Source of the DNA: Herbaspirillum sp. RTI4
Lineage (GTDB): Bacteria > Pseudomonadota > Gammaproteobacteria > Burkholderiales > Burkholderiaceae_D
Assembly: GCF_034313965.1 (NCBI RefSeq)
Contig: NZ_JAVIWQ010000002.1
Coordinates: forward strand, 3,472,001 to 3,536,000
Direction of reading: 5' to 3'
Length of the DNA: 64,000 bases
Below the pieces are notes generated by a model. That model worked only from the letters and a program-made list of their open reading frames with translations, searched no databases and was not told the DNA's origin. How positions within the stretch are numbered: position 1 is the first letter of the stretch; each line of letters opens with the position of its first letter. The translations under genes and the position numbers were made by a program. This document shows positions 19,838 through 29,200 of this stretch, piece after piece.

Positions 19838-20800
19838 CTACAGTACAGATGAAGGTGACAGGAATTGCTCCCGCGCCATTTTGTATTCGCTTTTCAAACG
19901 ACGCACGATATCGGCAGCCGGCAAAATATCGTGGATATTGCCCGCACCCTGACCACAGCCCCAAATATCTTTCCACTTCTTGGGCTTGGTAAAGTTCACG
20001 TCTGCCGGTTCATAAGCGGGCAACAAATCAGGATCCAGACCAGCGGCGCGAATACTCGGCTTCAGATAATTGCCACTCACACCTGAAAAACACGGCGTCA
20101 ACAGAATATCTGCTGCCGAGGCATCCACCACCATTTGCTTGTACGCCGGTGCCGCCGATGCTTCCGTCGAAGCAATGAAACGCGTCCCCATGTAAGCCAA
20201 TTGGCAACCCAGCGCCTGCGCCGCCAAAATCCCGGCGCCACTGGTGATCGATCCGGCCAGCACCAGCAAGCCATCATAAAATGCCCGCACTTCCGCAACC
20301 AATGCAAACGGACTTAACGTACCGCTGTGTCCGCCAGCGCCGGCGCACACCAGAATCAAGCCGTCCACCCCCGCTGCCAGCGCTTTTTTGGCATGTCTTA
20401 CCGTCGTGACATCATGCAGCACGATGCCGCCGTAAGCATGCACGCGCTCAACGACCATGTCAGGACTATGCAGCGAAGTAATGATGATGGGCACACGATG
20501 CCGGATGCACGTCTCCAGATCGTCCTGCAAGCGCGGATTGGATTGATGCACGATCAAATTCACCGCATACGGCGCAATCACACGTACCGGATCAGCGGCG
20601 CGACACGCAGCCAATCCCTGCTCTATTTCTGTCAGCCACGCATCCAATACCTCTTGCGGCCTGGCATTCAATGCCGGAAACGAGCCGACAATGCCCGCAC
20701 AACATTGCGCCACCACCAGGGCCGGAGTGGAAACAAGAAACATCGGTGAAGCAATCACCGGCAATGCCAGCTTCTGCGGCAAGGTACACATTTGCGTCAT
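19838..20800 (-). CDS. NAD(P)H-dependent flavin oxidoreductase / nitronate monooxygenase family
   Basis: 320 residues from the ATG at 20800 (MTQMCTLPQKLALPVIASPMF). The frame is open 36 codons further, but homologues start near 'LPVIASPMF'. FMN-binding TIM-barrel features: 'PVIASPMFLVS', 'VCAGAGGHSGTLSPFALVAEV', 'LAGSITSGAGILAAQALG' and 'MGTRFIASTEA'. The family contains nitronate monooxygenases and enoyl reductase-like enzymes. As last gene of the acyl-CoA operon, an oxidoreductase acting on a CoA ester is as likely as nitronate oxidation. It is 160 bp from the preceding MaoC gene, the largest gap in the operon. Confidence 0.85.
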   Translation of the reverse strand: MTQMCTLPQKLALPVIASPMFLVSTPALVVAQCCAGIVGSFPALNARPQEVLDAWLTEIEQGLAACRAADPVRVIAPYAVNLIVHQSNPRLQDDLETCIRHRVPIIITSLHSPDMVVERVHAYGGIVLHDVTTVRHAKKALAAGVDGLILVCAGAGGHSGTLSPFALVAEVRAFYDGLLVLAGSITSGAGILAAQALGCQLAYMGTRFIASTEASAAPAYKQMVVDASAADILLTPCFSGVSGNYLKPSIRAAGLDPDLLPAYEPADVNFTKPKKWKDIWGCGQGAGNIHDILPAADIVRRLKSEYKMAREQFLSPSSVL

Positions 20801-20960
20801 GGTTTTTCCAAGGTTTGAGAGGGAGATTGCTGACAAGCGGCGATCCGATAAGTCAAAAAGTACCGCTGCGATAGGGCATCGCTGGATCGCTGATTCGCTG
20901 ATCCGCATCTTCAGCCGACACTGTTTTACTACTCAGATTCCGACATCCGCATTTCCCGCT

Positions 20961-21440
20961 TCAGGCAGCCGCCGCCTGGTTTTGTTCAGCCGCACCGCTG
21001 TTGGTCAGTACCAGCGCATCGCACTCGCCCTCCTGCACGACAATACCGTTTTGATTAATCAAGCGAAACAGGCGTCCGAGTTTTCCGCTGCGACCGCTCT
21101 TGCCCGGCTCTACCGAAGTAATGCGCAATTGCAGATGAATCGTGTCGCCAATCAGCAGCGGCGCAAGAAAATTCCAGTTCTTAAAACCCAGCATGGCAAT
21201 AATCGATTTTTCAAAAATACCCAGTTCATGCAGCATCCCGGTACTGATGGCGATGCCGAATACACCGTGCACAACACGTTCGCCATAGCGCGTCTTTTTG
21301 GCAAATTCCACGTTGCTATGAATGGGGTTCCAGTCACCTGAAATCATGGAAAAAAAAGTCAGATCGGCTTCGGTGATCGTTCTGCCGCTGCTTTCAAACA
21401 ATTGATCAACTGCAAAATCTTCAAGGAAATAAGAGGCCAT
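20961..21440 (-). CDS. MaoC-like (R)-specific enoyl-CoA hydratase, single hotdog
   Basis: 159 residues. The hydratase-2 motif is clear in 'FFSMISGDWNPIHSN' plus 'VVHGVFGIAIS', giving the Asp/His catalytic pair. The remainder is the hotdog fold with a short Ala-rich C-terminal tail. It would add water to a trans-2-enoyl-CoA. A second, two-hotdog MaoC protein is encoded at 29201 in the same operon, so this one may use a different intermediate or chain length. Confidence 0.9.
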   Translation of the reverse strand: MASYFLEDFAVDQLFESSGRTITEADLTFFSMISGDWNPIHSNVEFAKKTRYGERVVHGVFGIAISTGMLHELGIFEKSIIAMLGFKNWNFLAPLLIGDTIHLQLRITSVEPGKSGRSGKLGRLFRLINQNGIVVQEGECDALVLTNSGAAEQNQAAAA

Positions 21441-21474
21441 GTTTTATTCTCCGAATAAGGACTAAATGAAACCT

Positions 21475-23070
21475 TCAGACACCCGCAGCCAGCCGCTGGA
21501 CTGCCATGTCGCGCAACTTCGCACGTTGAATTTTGGTGCCATTGGAACTTTGTGTCGTCGGAAATTCATCAATGGTCCAGATATGCGCCGGCACCTTGAA
21601 CGCCGCGAGCGTGGTCGCCGTCGCCGCAATCATCTCCTGCTCATTCAATTGATACCCCGGCATCGCGATTGCAAATGCCACCGCCCTTAACTGACGCGCA
21701 ATATCCACCGCCACCACCTGCACATCGACCACTCCCGGCATGGTTTTCAGCGCATCCTCGATTTCCATCGGACTCACCAGATATCCTCCCAGCCGCATCG
21801 CATCGCCCTGTCGGGTCTGATAAACAAAGCTGCCATCTTCACGCAAATAACCCACATCTCCGGTACGGAAAAATCCCTCCGTATCAATCGCCTTGTCAGT
21901 AGCATCCTGATTATTCAGATACCCGATGAAATTACTGGACGAACGGATTTCAATCGCCCCACTTTGACCCTGCGGCAAAATGGCACCGGAATCGATATCA
22001 CGAATACGGATTTGCACATCCTTGCCCGCCGGCATACCACCACCGTCAATCCGGTCGGAGATCGGCAAATGATGCTGCTGCAATGAAAACAGCGCCTGCA
22101 CCTCACTCGAGCCATACAAGCCGGTCATCGGGATACGTCGATCCCAGGCCTCGCGCCCGAAGTCCACCATACCGGGATGGAAAGTGGAAAAACCAAATAC
22201 CCGCGCAGATGGAAATGGATCATGTCCGTCCACGTTCTCGATAATGCGGCGGAACATTTCATCACTACCGAACACATGCGTAAGCTGATGGCGATTGATC
22301 AGTTGCGCAGCAGCAGGACCGGCAAAGGTATCCATCAACACAATCGGCTTACCGGCAGCAAAGGCCGCCAGCGCGGAATTAAAACCAAACACGCCACCGA
22401 ACGGCAAGGCCGCCAGCAAGCGCACACCGGGCGCCTCGAAACCGTAAGCGTGAGCGACATGCTGGCTATGCCAGGCCAGCGTTCGCTGCGGATGCATCAC
22501 CAGTTTGGGACCACTGGTCGTGCCGGAGGTCGTAAACAAAATACTGAGCGCATCGGCTGCGTCAGATACCGGTGCAGTCGCCGCCGCCGCAGTCGCCATA
22601 TCGAAAACAACCGTCGGTTTGCCGAGAATATCGGCCGGTTGCGAAGCATCGCCATTGACCACCGCCACGCAGGTAAGGCTGGCTGCCGCCGCATGACTGA
22701 CATCACGCAACACCGCCGGAAAATCAATCTTGCGGAAATTCAGTTGCAGCACCAGCATCTTCGGTTTGGAGCGCTCCAAAATGTATTCCACCTCGTGCGA
22801 CCGGTAACGCGTATTAACCGTCATCATCGCCGCACCAAGATGCGCCAGCCCGAAATACAAAGCCATCCATTCGATGCGATTGACCAACCACACCGCCACG
22901 ATATCTCCGGCGCCGATGTCTTTCGATTTCAGCCACGCAGCACTGCTACATACCATGGCATCGAATTCACGATAAGTGATGTCCCGGCCATCGTCGATGA
23001 AAGCGACAGCATCGCCACGCTGCGCCACATTGCGCGCCAACAGTTGCGGCATGCTCGATAAAATTGACAT
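21475..23070 (-). CDS. AMP-forming acyl-CoA ligase
   Basis: 531 residues, an ANL-superfamily ligase. Visible core motifs are the P-loop 'FTTSGTTSGPKLV', 'GLYGSSEVQ', the 'FFRTGDVGYLREDG' hinge region, 'RQGDAMRLGGYLVSPMEIE' and the catalytic Lys in 'NGTKIQRAKLRDM'. It would activate a carboxylic acid to its CoA thioester, using ATP, at the start of the pathway. The stop of livF is only 1 bp upstream, so it is co-expressed with the transporter that would supply its substrate. Confidence 0.93.
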   Translation of the reverse strand: MSILSSMPQLLARNVAQRGDAVAFIDDGRDITYREFDAMVCSSAAWLKSKDIGAGDIVAVWLVNRIEWMALYFGLAHLGAAMMTVNTRYRSHEVEYILERSKPKMLVLQLNFRKIDFPAVLRDVSHAAAASLTCVAVVNGDASQPADILGKPTVVFDMATAAAATAPVSDAADALSILFTTSGTTSGPKLVMHPQRTLAWHSQHVAHAYGFEAPGVRLLAALPFGGVFGFNSALAAFAAGKPIVLMDTFAGPAAAQLINRHQLTHVFGSDEMFRRIIENVDGHDPFPSARVFGFSTFHPGMVDFGREAWDRRIPMTGLYGSSEVQALFSLQQHHLPISDRIDGGGMPAGKDVQIRIRDIDSGAILPQGQSGAIEIRSSSNFIGYLNNQDATDKAIDTEGFFRTGDVGYLREDGSFVYQTRQGDAMRLGGYLVSPMEIEDALKTMPGVVDVQVVAVDIARQLRAVAFAIAMPGYQLNEQEMIAATATTLAAFKVPAHIWTIDEFPTTQSSNGTKIQRAKLRDMAVQRLAAGV

Positions 23071-23071
23071 A

Positions 23072-23794
23072 TCAGTACAGCTCCATAAGTTTGGCGTTGT
23101 CGTTCAACTCTTCCGGCAAAGCCTCACGAATGATGACTCCGGATTTCATCACAACAACACGGTCAGATATCTTTAGTGCTTCCTTGACGTTCTGTTCCAC
23201 CAGCAAAATGGCCATGCCGGAATCCTTCTGTAACTGACGTATCGGTTGCAGCAAATCCTGAAACAGTTTCGGCGCCAGACCGATCGACGGCTCATCCATC
23301 AACAGGCAACGCGGACGACTCAGCAAAGCCCGTCCAATCGACACCATCTGTTGCTGGCCACCCGACAAGGTCCCGGCGCGACGATGATAAAACTCACCCA
23401 ATGCAGGCAACACCGTCATCACCCATGCCAAGCGATCAGCCCGTTCTTCGCTTGCCACGCCGGCAGACCACAAGCCCAGCGCCATGGTCTCGGCCACGGT
23501 CAGTCCGGGAAAGATTCCCCGTCCTTCCGGCACCAATGAAATACCGGCAGCGGTAAGCAAACGCGGTTCCAGCGTCGTCAGCGGCTGATCATCCAGCAAC
23601 ACTTCACCGCGCTGCCGCCTGACCAGGCCGAACAAAGTTTTAAGCAAGGTCGATTTACCCGCGCCGTTATGCCCGATCAAGCACAACACTTCAGCCGGAC
23701 GCAGTTCAAAATCGAAATCCGACAACACCGGCCTGCCGCCATAGCCGACTTCCAGACCGCGTGTTTTCAATACGGTAGTTGCAGTGGGGTTCAT
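23072..23794 (-). CDS. livF: Branched-chain-type ABC transporter ATP-binding protein LivF
   Basis: 240 residues. Walker A 'GHNGAGKST', Q-loop, signature 'LSGGQQQM' and Walker B 'CLLMDEPSIGL' are all intact. The start overlaps the livG stop by 4 bp (ATGA). It energises import with LivG. In this operon the Liv set probably imports an organic acid rather than leucine, because it is embedded among acyl-CoA enzymes. Confidence 0.93.
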   Translation of the reverse strand: MNPTATTVLKTRGLEVGYGGRPVLSDFDFELRPAEVLCLIGHNGAGKSTLLKTLFGLVRRQRGEVLLDDQPLTTLEPRLLTAAGISLVPEGRGIFPGLTVAETMALGLWSAGVASEERADRLAWVMTVLPALGEFYHRRAGTLSGGQQQMVSIGRALLSRPRCLLMDEPSIGLAPKLFQDLLQPIRQLQKDSGMAILLVEQNVKEALKISDRVVVMKSGVIIREALPEELNDNAKLMELY

Positions 23795-24594
23795 GCGGCT
23801 TGCTCTCCGAAATAAATCGCCGCCAGATGCGGGTCCTTCAATACGGTGGCGGGATCGCCGTCGGCCAGCAGTTTTCCCTGATCGAGGAAAGCAATCCGAT
23901 CTGAAATGCCGATCACAATGTCAAGGTTATGTTCGATAATGCACACCGTCACGCCTTGCTTGACTTCGGTGCGCAGCAATTCCAGAAAAAGTTCATACGA
24001 ACCGCGATCAAGTCCCGATGCCGGCTCATCCAACAACCATATCTTGGCGTCCGTCGCCATGATGCGCGCCATGCTCAGGAATTTTCGCTCTGCATAGGCC
24101 AGATCAATCGCGCGAGTTTTCGCCTTATCCGACAGTCGTGTGCGCTCCAGAATATGTTGCACTTTCTCCCGTCGCACCTTGCGTGCGGCACTGCCGCCCG
24201 GTTGCCAGAGCCATGAACTCGACTCCATGACAGTCAGCACATTTTCTTCTACCGTCATGTGATTGAACAAACGCAAATCCTGAAACGTGCGAGCGATGCC
24301 GAGTCGGCCAATCTGATAATGCGATTTGCCGACAATCGATTTTCCATTCCACAAAATCTCACCCGATTCCGGCACCAGATGGCCGGTAATCAGATTGAAC
24401 AAAGTGGTCTTTCCCGCACCATTCGGCCCGACCAATGTGGTGACGATACCGGCGCGCAAATCGAGCGAGACATTATTCGTGACCTTGAGTCCGCCAAAAT
24501 TTTTATTAAGATTGCTGATCCGCAGCAACACTGACTTTTGATCGGGATCATGGCTTGGTACTGAGTTATTTTCAAAAGACTGGTCGCGCATCAT
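23791..24594 (-). CDS. livG: Branched-chain-type ABC transporter ATP-binding protein LivG
   Basis: 267 residues. Walker A 'GPNGAGKTTLFNLITG' and Walker B 'WLLDEPASGLD' are standard and the N-terminal 'LNKNFGGLKVTNNVSL' is typical LivG. The ABC signature is unusual: at the place where LivG proteins have LSYGQQR the sequence is LAYAERK, lacking the conserved Gly and Gln. It may therefore be an asymmetric pair, with the LivF site carrying the canonical signature. Overlaps its neighbours by 4 bp at both ends. Confidence 0.93.
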   Translation of the reverse strand: MMRDQSFENNSVPSHDPDQKSVLLRISNLNKNFGGLKVTNNVSLDLRAGIVTTLVGPNGAGKTTLFNLITGHLVPESGEILWNGKSIVGKSHYQIGRLGIARTFQDLRLFNHMTVEENVLTVMESSSWLWQPGGSAARKVRREKVQHILERTRLSDKAKTRAIDLAYAERKFLSMARIMATDAKIWLLDEPASGLDRGSYELFLELLRTEVKQGVTVCIIEHNLDIVIGISDRIAFLDQGKLLADGDPATVLKDPHLAAIYFGEQAA

Positions 24595-25472
24595 GCTTGG
24601 CTCCTTTTGCCGGACCCGACAATCCCGCCCGGACGATAGATCATCAACAACACCATCACCACGCCATAAGCGATTTGCTGAATCGCACCAATTTCTGTTT
24701 GCGGCAGAAACGACATATAACTAAACAGGCTCGGCAATAGCATCAGCAGCACGGCACCAACAATCGGCCCCAGCAAAGTCCCTGTGCCGCCGATAATCAC
24801 CATCGCCATCAACAGCACCGAGGTATCGAGCATGAAACTTTCGACATTGATGAACCCCAGATAAAACGCATACAAAGTTCCTGCGACCGCTGCCAGAGCA
24901 GAAGAAACAACGACAGACAAAGTTTTAATAGCGGCGACGTTTTTACCGAAAGCGTGGGCGGCCGACTCGCTGTCGCGTATTGCCTTCAGATTGCGGCCGA
25001 AGCTGGAGCGCAGCAAGGCGCTGGTGATCAGCAGTACCGGAATCAGGCAGGCCAGTGCGAGCAAAAAGAATTGCGTCGGATCGGTGACGGCATAACCGAA
25101 CAGCTCCACCGGCGGAATACCGATGACTCCGCCCAGACCGCCGGTCACCGACTTCCATTCCGAAAACACCGTCACCCCCAGCACTTGCAAGCCGAGAGAT
25201 GCCGCAACGAAATATTCACCGCGCACGCGCAATGCCGGCAAAGCCAGCACCAATGACAGCAAACCCGCCACCACCATCGCCACCGGCATTGCCAGAAAAA
25301 GCGAAGCGCTGTAATGCGTCGCGAAAAACGCCGCCGTATAAGCACCGACCCCAAAGAAAATGGCATGCGATAAGGAGAATATCCCGGCATAGCCCATGAT
25401 GAAATTCAAGGTGATCGCCAATACTGCATTGATGCAGATCAGCGTCGCCAGATTGAGTAAATATGCAAGCAT
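24591..25472 (-). CDS. livM: Branched-chain-type ABC transporter permease LivM
   Basis: 293 residues from the ATG at 25472 (MLAYLLNLATLICINAVLAI), with GAGG upstream. The frame is open to 25631 but that part overlaps livH. The protein is hydrophobic throughout, about nine membrane segments. 'NFIMGYAGIFSLSHAIFFGVGAYT' and the EAA-like loop 'SSFGRNLKAIRDSESAAHAFG' are characteristic. Forms the membrane channel with LivH. Confidence 0.92.
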   Translation of the reverse strand: MLAYLLNLATLICINAVLAITLNFIMGYAGIFSLSHAIFFGVGAYTAAFFATHYSASLFLAMPVAMVVAGLLSLVLALPALRVRGEYFVAASLGLQVLGVTVFSEWKSVTGGLGGVIGIPPVELFGYAVTDPTQFFLLALACLIPVLLITSALLRSSFGRNLKAIRDSESAAHAFGKNVAAIKTLSVVVSSALAAVAGTLYAFYLGFINVESFMLDTSVLLMAMVIIGGTGTLLGPIVGAVLLMLLPSLFSYMSFLPQTEIGAIQQIAYGVVMVLLMIYRPGGIVGSGKRSQA

Positions 25473-25483
25473 GATTCGTCGCC

Positions 25484-26356
25484 TCAGGAAGTAATCGCAC
25501 GACCGAAGAAACCGGAAGGCCGAAACAGAATGAACAGGAACAACACGATGAACGTAATTGCCTCGCTCCACTGCGGCTCGAAATACAGCAGCGCCAGATT
25601 CTCCGCCATTCCCAGCATCAGACCGGCGCACGCTGCGCCACGCAAACTTCCCACCCCGCCAACAATAGTGGCCGCCAGACTGATCAACATGACGTGATGA
25701 CCAATGGCCGGATTCAGCCCGGTGCTGGCCGCCGATAAAATCGCTGCCGGCACCACCAGCAATGAGCCGAGGGCGAACACGATAGTCGATAGTCGTCGCG
25801 GACTGAGCCCATAGGCGCGGATCAGTTCAGGATTTTCCGAGAGCGCGCGCAAACCCATGCCGACATGGGTACGCATCAGGAAAAATTGCAAACCCCAAAA
25901 AAACAGGCCTGCGATCACAATCGCAATGCCCGACAACGGCGACACAAATAATCCCGAGGCCACTTCGATGCTTTGACTCAGTGACGTCGATACTGAGACA
26001 AAGCTCCGTCCGAAAATAATGCCGATCAGATTCTGCACCACGATGCCGATGCCGAACGAGGCCACGAACACGGTAAAGAACGATCCCTCATGCAACTGGA
26101 TAGGCGCATAGACAAAACGATCCAGCAGCACGCCAAACAACACTGCCGCCACCGTCGCCGCCAGGATCGCCAATACCCAGTGCATCTGCGCCACCGAATA
26201 CAAGTAATAAAACACGTATGCCGCAATGGTGAAGGTGGAACCGTGGGCAAAATGAAATACCTTGGTCGATCCAAAAATCAATGAAAATCCAACCGCGATG
26301 AGCGCATACAGCGCGCCCACCTGAAGGCCATTGATCAAAAGCTGGAGTAGCAGCAT
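25484..26356 (-). CDS. livH: Branched-chain-type ABC transporter permease LivH
   Basis: 290 residues, about eight membrane segments. 'LINGLQVGALYALIAVGFSLIFG' at the N-terminus and 'RTHVGMGLRALSENPELIRAYG' (coupling loop to the ATPases) are LivH hallmarks, as is 'VGGVGSLRGAACAGLMLG' near the end. Lies between the binding protein gene and livM. Confidence 0.93.
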   Translation of the reverse strand: MLLLQLLINGLQVGALYALIAVGFSLIFGSTKVFHFAHGSTFTIAAYVFYYLYSVAQMHWVLAILAATVAAVLFGVLLDRFVYAPIQLHEGSFFTVFVASFGIGIVVQNLIGIIFGRSFVSVSTSLSQSIEVASGLFVSPLSGIAIVIAGLFFWGLQFFLMRTHVGMGLRALSENPELIRAYGLSPRRLSTIVFALGSLLVVPAAILSAASTGLNPAIGHHVMLISLAATIVGGVGSLRGAACAGLMLGMAENLALLYFEPQWSEAITFIVLFLFILFRPSGFFGRAITS

Positions 26357-26374
26357 GAGTCTGGTCTCTTTTCG

Positions 26375-27505
26375 TTATTTCGATTGTGCGACGCTGACAG
26401 TCTTGCCGCCTTTGCCATCGACCTCATTGATCTGCATCGGCATGACCACGGTCCCGTTTTCAGAAAACGTCACCTTGCCGCCAACCAGATCAAAAGACTT
26501 GCTTTCAATCCGTTGCGCCAGCAGATTTTCGCCCGTAACCGGTTTGCCTTTCTTTTGCAATTGCTGCGTCAGCAAAGCAAACAGTCGTACTGCGTTGTAG
26601 TAATTGGCGATATACGCAGTGGGCATCTTGTTATATTTTTTCTTGTAGTCGTCGACAAAACGCTTGGTGATCGGATCTTGCGAATTCCAATCCATGAACT
26701 GCGTGGTGTAAAGCGCACCCAGTGCTTCCGGTTGCGCATTGATTTCCGGCACCGAAAACGCGGTGTAACTGACCATCAGCTGCTTGACGCCGTTGTCCCG
26801 GAATTGTTTGACGATCTGCAACTGCTGCGATCCGTACGAGGCGATGTAAACCACATCAGGATTAGCCGCGCGCACCCGCGCTGCGATACCGCCAAACTGC
26901 TGCGCCGAAGCTGGCACTGATAAAGCCTCTACCAGTTGTCCGCCCGCTGCAGGAAGGCTCGTTTCCATTTCTTTGCGGATAGACTGACCCAAGGGATCGT
27001 CGATATACACCAGCACGAAACGCTTGAGTTTTCGTTCGTTCACCAGATAAGGAATGATGGCCCGTACTTCATAGTTGGCCAGTGGAATGATGTTCCAGAA
27101 ATACGGACCCAGTTCCGCCAGATCAGGACCTACCCCACCGCCATTGACAGCGACCGTCTTGGAGCGTCCTGCAACGGTCGAAATCGCTTTCGAGACGCCC
27201 GTAAAGGCCGACAAAACATACGGCACCTTTTCCACATTGACCAGCTTGTTCATGCCGATCACGCCTTGCTGCGGCAAAGCCTGACTATCTTCATACTGGA
27301 TAGTCAGCTTCCCTCCGATCAGATTGTCGGCATTAATGTGATCTCTGGCGAGATTGGCGCCAGAACTGAAGATGTCCCCGTAAGAAGCATTCAAGCCGCT
27401 CATGGGAAATAAGGCGCCGATTGCAACATCCGCTGCACGCACCGGCACAACAGAAACAGCACCCGCTACCAGTACCGCAGTAACAATATTTTTTAAAATT
27501 GACAT
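26375..27505 (-). CDS. LivK-like periplasmic substrate-binding protein
   Basis: 376 residues. N-terminal signal peptide 'SILKNIVTAVLVAGAVSVVPVRA' cleaved before 'ADVAIGALFPMSGLNASYG'. The Leu/Ile/Val-binding-protein fold is visible in 'GVIGMNKLVNVEKVPYVLSAFTG' and 'VYIASYGSQQLQIVKQFRDNG'. It delivers the ligand to LivHM. Family members bind amino acids, amides, urea and aromatic or aliphatic acids. The enzymes beside it argue for a carboxylic acid. Confidence 0.92.
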   Translation of the reverse strand: MSILKNIVTAVLVAGAVSVVPVRAADVAIGALFPMSGLNASYGDIFSSGANLARDHINADNLIGGKLTIQYEDSQALPQQGVIGMNKLVNVEKVPYVLSAFTGVSKAISTVAGRSKTVAVNGGGVGPDLAELGPYFWNIIPLANYEVRAIIPYLVNERKLKRFVLVYIDDPLGQSIRKEMETSLPAAGGQLVEALSVPASAQQFGGIAARVRAANPDVVYIASYGSQQLQIVKQFRDNGVKQLMVSYTAFSVPEINAQPEALGALYTTQFMDWNSQDPITKRFVDDYKKKYNKMPTAYIANYYNAVRLFALLTQQLQKKGKPVTGENLLAQRIESKSFDLVGGKVTFSENGTVVMPMQINEVDGKGGKTVSVAQSK

Positions 27506-27577
27506 GCTTATCTCCAGCTTATGTTTTAGGTTTTTTTATCCGATACCACTATCTGCTGACTACCAACAACATCTTTA

Positions 27578-28369
27578 TCACCTGCCGACAAACACCGGCG
27601 CTCTTTTCTCTCGAAACGCCGCCACTCCTTCTTTGTAATCATCGCTGTAACCGAGCGCGCGCTGCAATTTTTGCTCCAGTTCCAGTTGCTGCTCAAGACT
27701 ATTACCTGCCGCTGCATAGATCGCCAGTTTGCTCAGTCCCAGTGCCTTGGTGGCAGAGCAGGCGAGTTGATCGATAATTTTTTGCGTCTCTTCCTCGAAC
27801 GCGGCATCATCCACACAGCGCCAGATCAATCCCCATTCAGCAGCCTGTTCTGCGCTCAATTTATCGTTGAGCATGCTCAGACCGATAGCGCGGGCCGGGC
27901 CGATCAGCTGCGGCAAAAACTGCGTCGCACCGGCATCCGGCAGCAAACCCAGCTTGGTAAACCCTTGCAAAAAATACGCTGACTTGGTGGCGATAACGAT
28001 ATCGCACGCCAGTGCCAGCGTCGATCCGACACCCGCCGCCAGTCCATTGAGCGCGCACACGACCGGTACCGGCAAGGCACGCAGTCTTAGCACCAATGGC
28101 TTGTAATACTTCTCCAGCGAAGCACCCAGATCACGTTGCTCGCCATCCGCAACAGGGACACGATCTGTCTGATCCTGGCCGGCGCAAAAGGCGCGTCCGA
28201 TACCGCTCAACACCAGCACGCGTAATGCCGGATCATGCTCGACCGAGGCGATCGCTGCCGCTATTGCTTCGTGCATGCCGTCATTGAGGCTATTAAGTCG
28301 CTGCGGCCGATTAAGCGTAATGCGTGCAATGCCGTCAACGAAAGAAAATACAACTTCTGGATCGTTCAT
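27578..28369 (-). CDS. Enoyl-CoA hydratase/isomerase, PaaG-like
   Basis: 263 residues, crotonase fold. 'RITLNRPQRLNSLNDGMH', the oxyanion-hole segment 'GRAFCAGQDQ' and 'NGLAAGVGSTLALACD' are clear. The first catalytic Glu of true crotonases is replaced (VGSTLAL), while Asp in 'LLPDAGATQFLP' matches the acidic residue of PaaG-type isomerases. It therefore more likely isomerises a double bond or ring epoxide than hydrates a simple enoyl-CoA. 72 bp separate it from livK downstream. Confidence 0.88.
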   Translation of the reverse strand: MNDPEVVFSFVDGIARITLNRPQRLNSLNDGMHEAIAAAIASVEHDPALRVLVLSGIGRAFCAGQDQTDRVPVADGEQRDLGASLEKYYKPLVLRLRALPVPVVCALNGLAAGVGSTLALACDIVIATKSAYFLQGFTKLGLLPDAGATQFLPQLIGPARAIGLSMLNDKLSAEQAAEWGLIWRCVDDAAFEEETQKIIDQLACSATKALGLSKLAIYAAAGNSLEQQLELEQKLQRALGYSDDYKEGVAAFREKRAPVFVGR

Positions 28370-28389
28370 GGGTTCTCCTTTCTCAGGAC

Positions 28390-29169
28390 TTACTTGCGTA
28401 AATGCGTACTGGCTTCGTCTTCCATCCGATGCCAGATTTCATGCGCCATCGGCGTTTTCGATTCTTCAAGAATATGGCCAACCAAACCGATGGCGCGCGC
28501 CATGACTCCGAAGCCGCGCACGATTTCCCATGGAAATCCAAATTCGCAGCAAATGGCACCGATGGCACCGGTCGCATTGATCGGGAGCACCTTCCCTGAA
28601 GCCCGTTCAGCTTCCGCGCCGATCAATTGCATCAAGGTGATGTAACGGCCTTTCATGCCATTGTCTTCAGCAATCTGAAACAGTCGCGGCGTACGCGGAT
28701 CAATGGGCTTGTGCAAGGGGTGACCGAGGCCAGGAATAATCTGCTTGCGTTCGCGAAAAGCAGCGACGGTATCGCGTGCAATTTTTTCCAGATCGGCATC
28801 GACGTCAGTATCGGCGAGGGCCTGATACAACATTTTTGCGGCACCTTCCGTCGTTCCGACGAACACCGTACCCAAGCCGCACAAGCCAGCGGCTACGGCG
28901 CCTTGCAAGGATTCCGGCGCGCCGGCATACGTCAGTCTGGCTACCAGAGCGCTAGGCGTAATGCCATGCTCGACCAGCGTGATCAGCATGGCGTTGAATA
29001 CCCGTGACTGGCTGAGCGTTGCAGTCTTCCCCATCAACTGAAAGTAGGCAAAATCGCCCAGATTCATGTGACCCAGAATCTCATTCGGCAAATCTTTGCC
29101 GCGTACCGTGATGCTATCGGCGGTGCTAAAAGCGATATCCGAACGTATTACTGCTGTTTTACGTGCCAT
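28390..29169 (-). CDS. Citryl-CoA lyase-like protein (citrate synthase superfamily)
   Basis: 259 residues, about the length of citryl-CoA lyases and shorter than citrate synthase (about 430). Shared motifs are 'LITLVEHGITPSALVARLTYAG' (first active-site His), 'IPGLGHPLHKPIDPR' (second His) and 'INATGAIGAICCEFGFP'. The family cleaves or forms a C-C bond between acetyl-CoA and a 2-oxo acid. In this operon a cleavage of a 3-hydroxy-3-carboxyacyl-CoA to acetyl-CoA and a 2-oxo acid is plausible. That is inference. Confidence 0.85.
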   Translation of the reverse strand: MARKTAVIRSDIAFSTADSITVRGKDLPNEILGHMNLGDFAYFQLMGKTATLSQSRVFNAMLITLVEHGITPSALVARLTYAGAPESLQGAVAAGLCGLGTVFVGTTEGAAKMLYQALADTDVDADLEKIARDTVAAFRERKQIIPGLGHPLHKPIDPRTPRLFQIAEDNGMKGRYITLMQLIGAEAERASGKVLPINATGAIGAICCEFGFPWEIVRGFGVMARAIGLVGHILEESKTPMAHEIWHRMEDEASTHLRK

Positions 29170-29200
29170 AACTTTCTCTCCGAAATTGTATTCAATGCAT

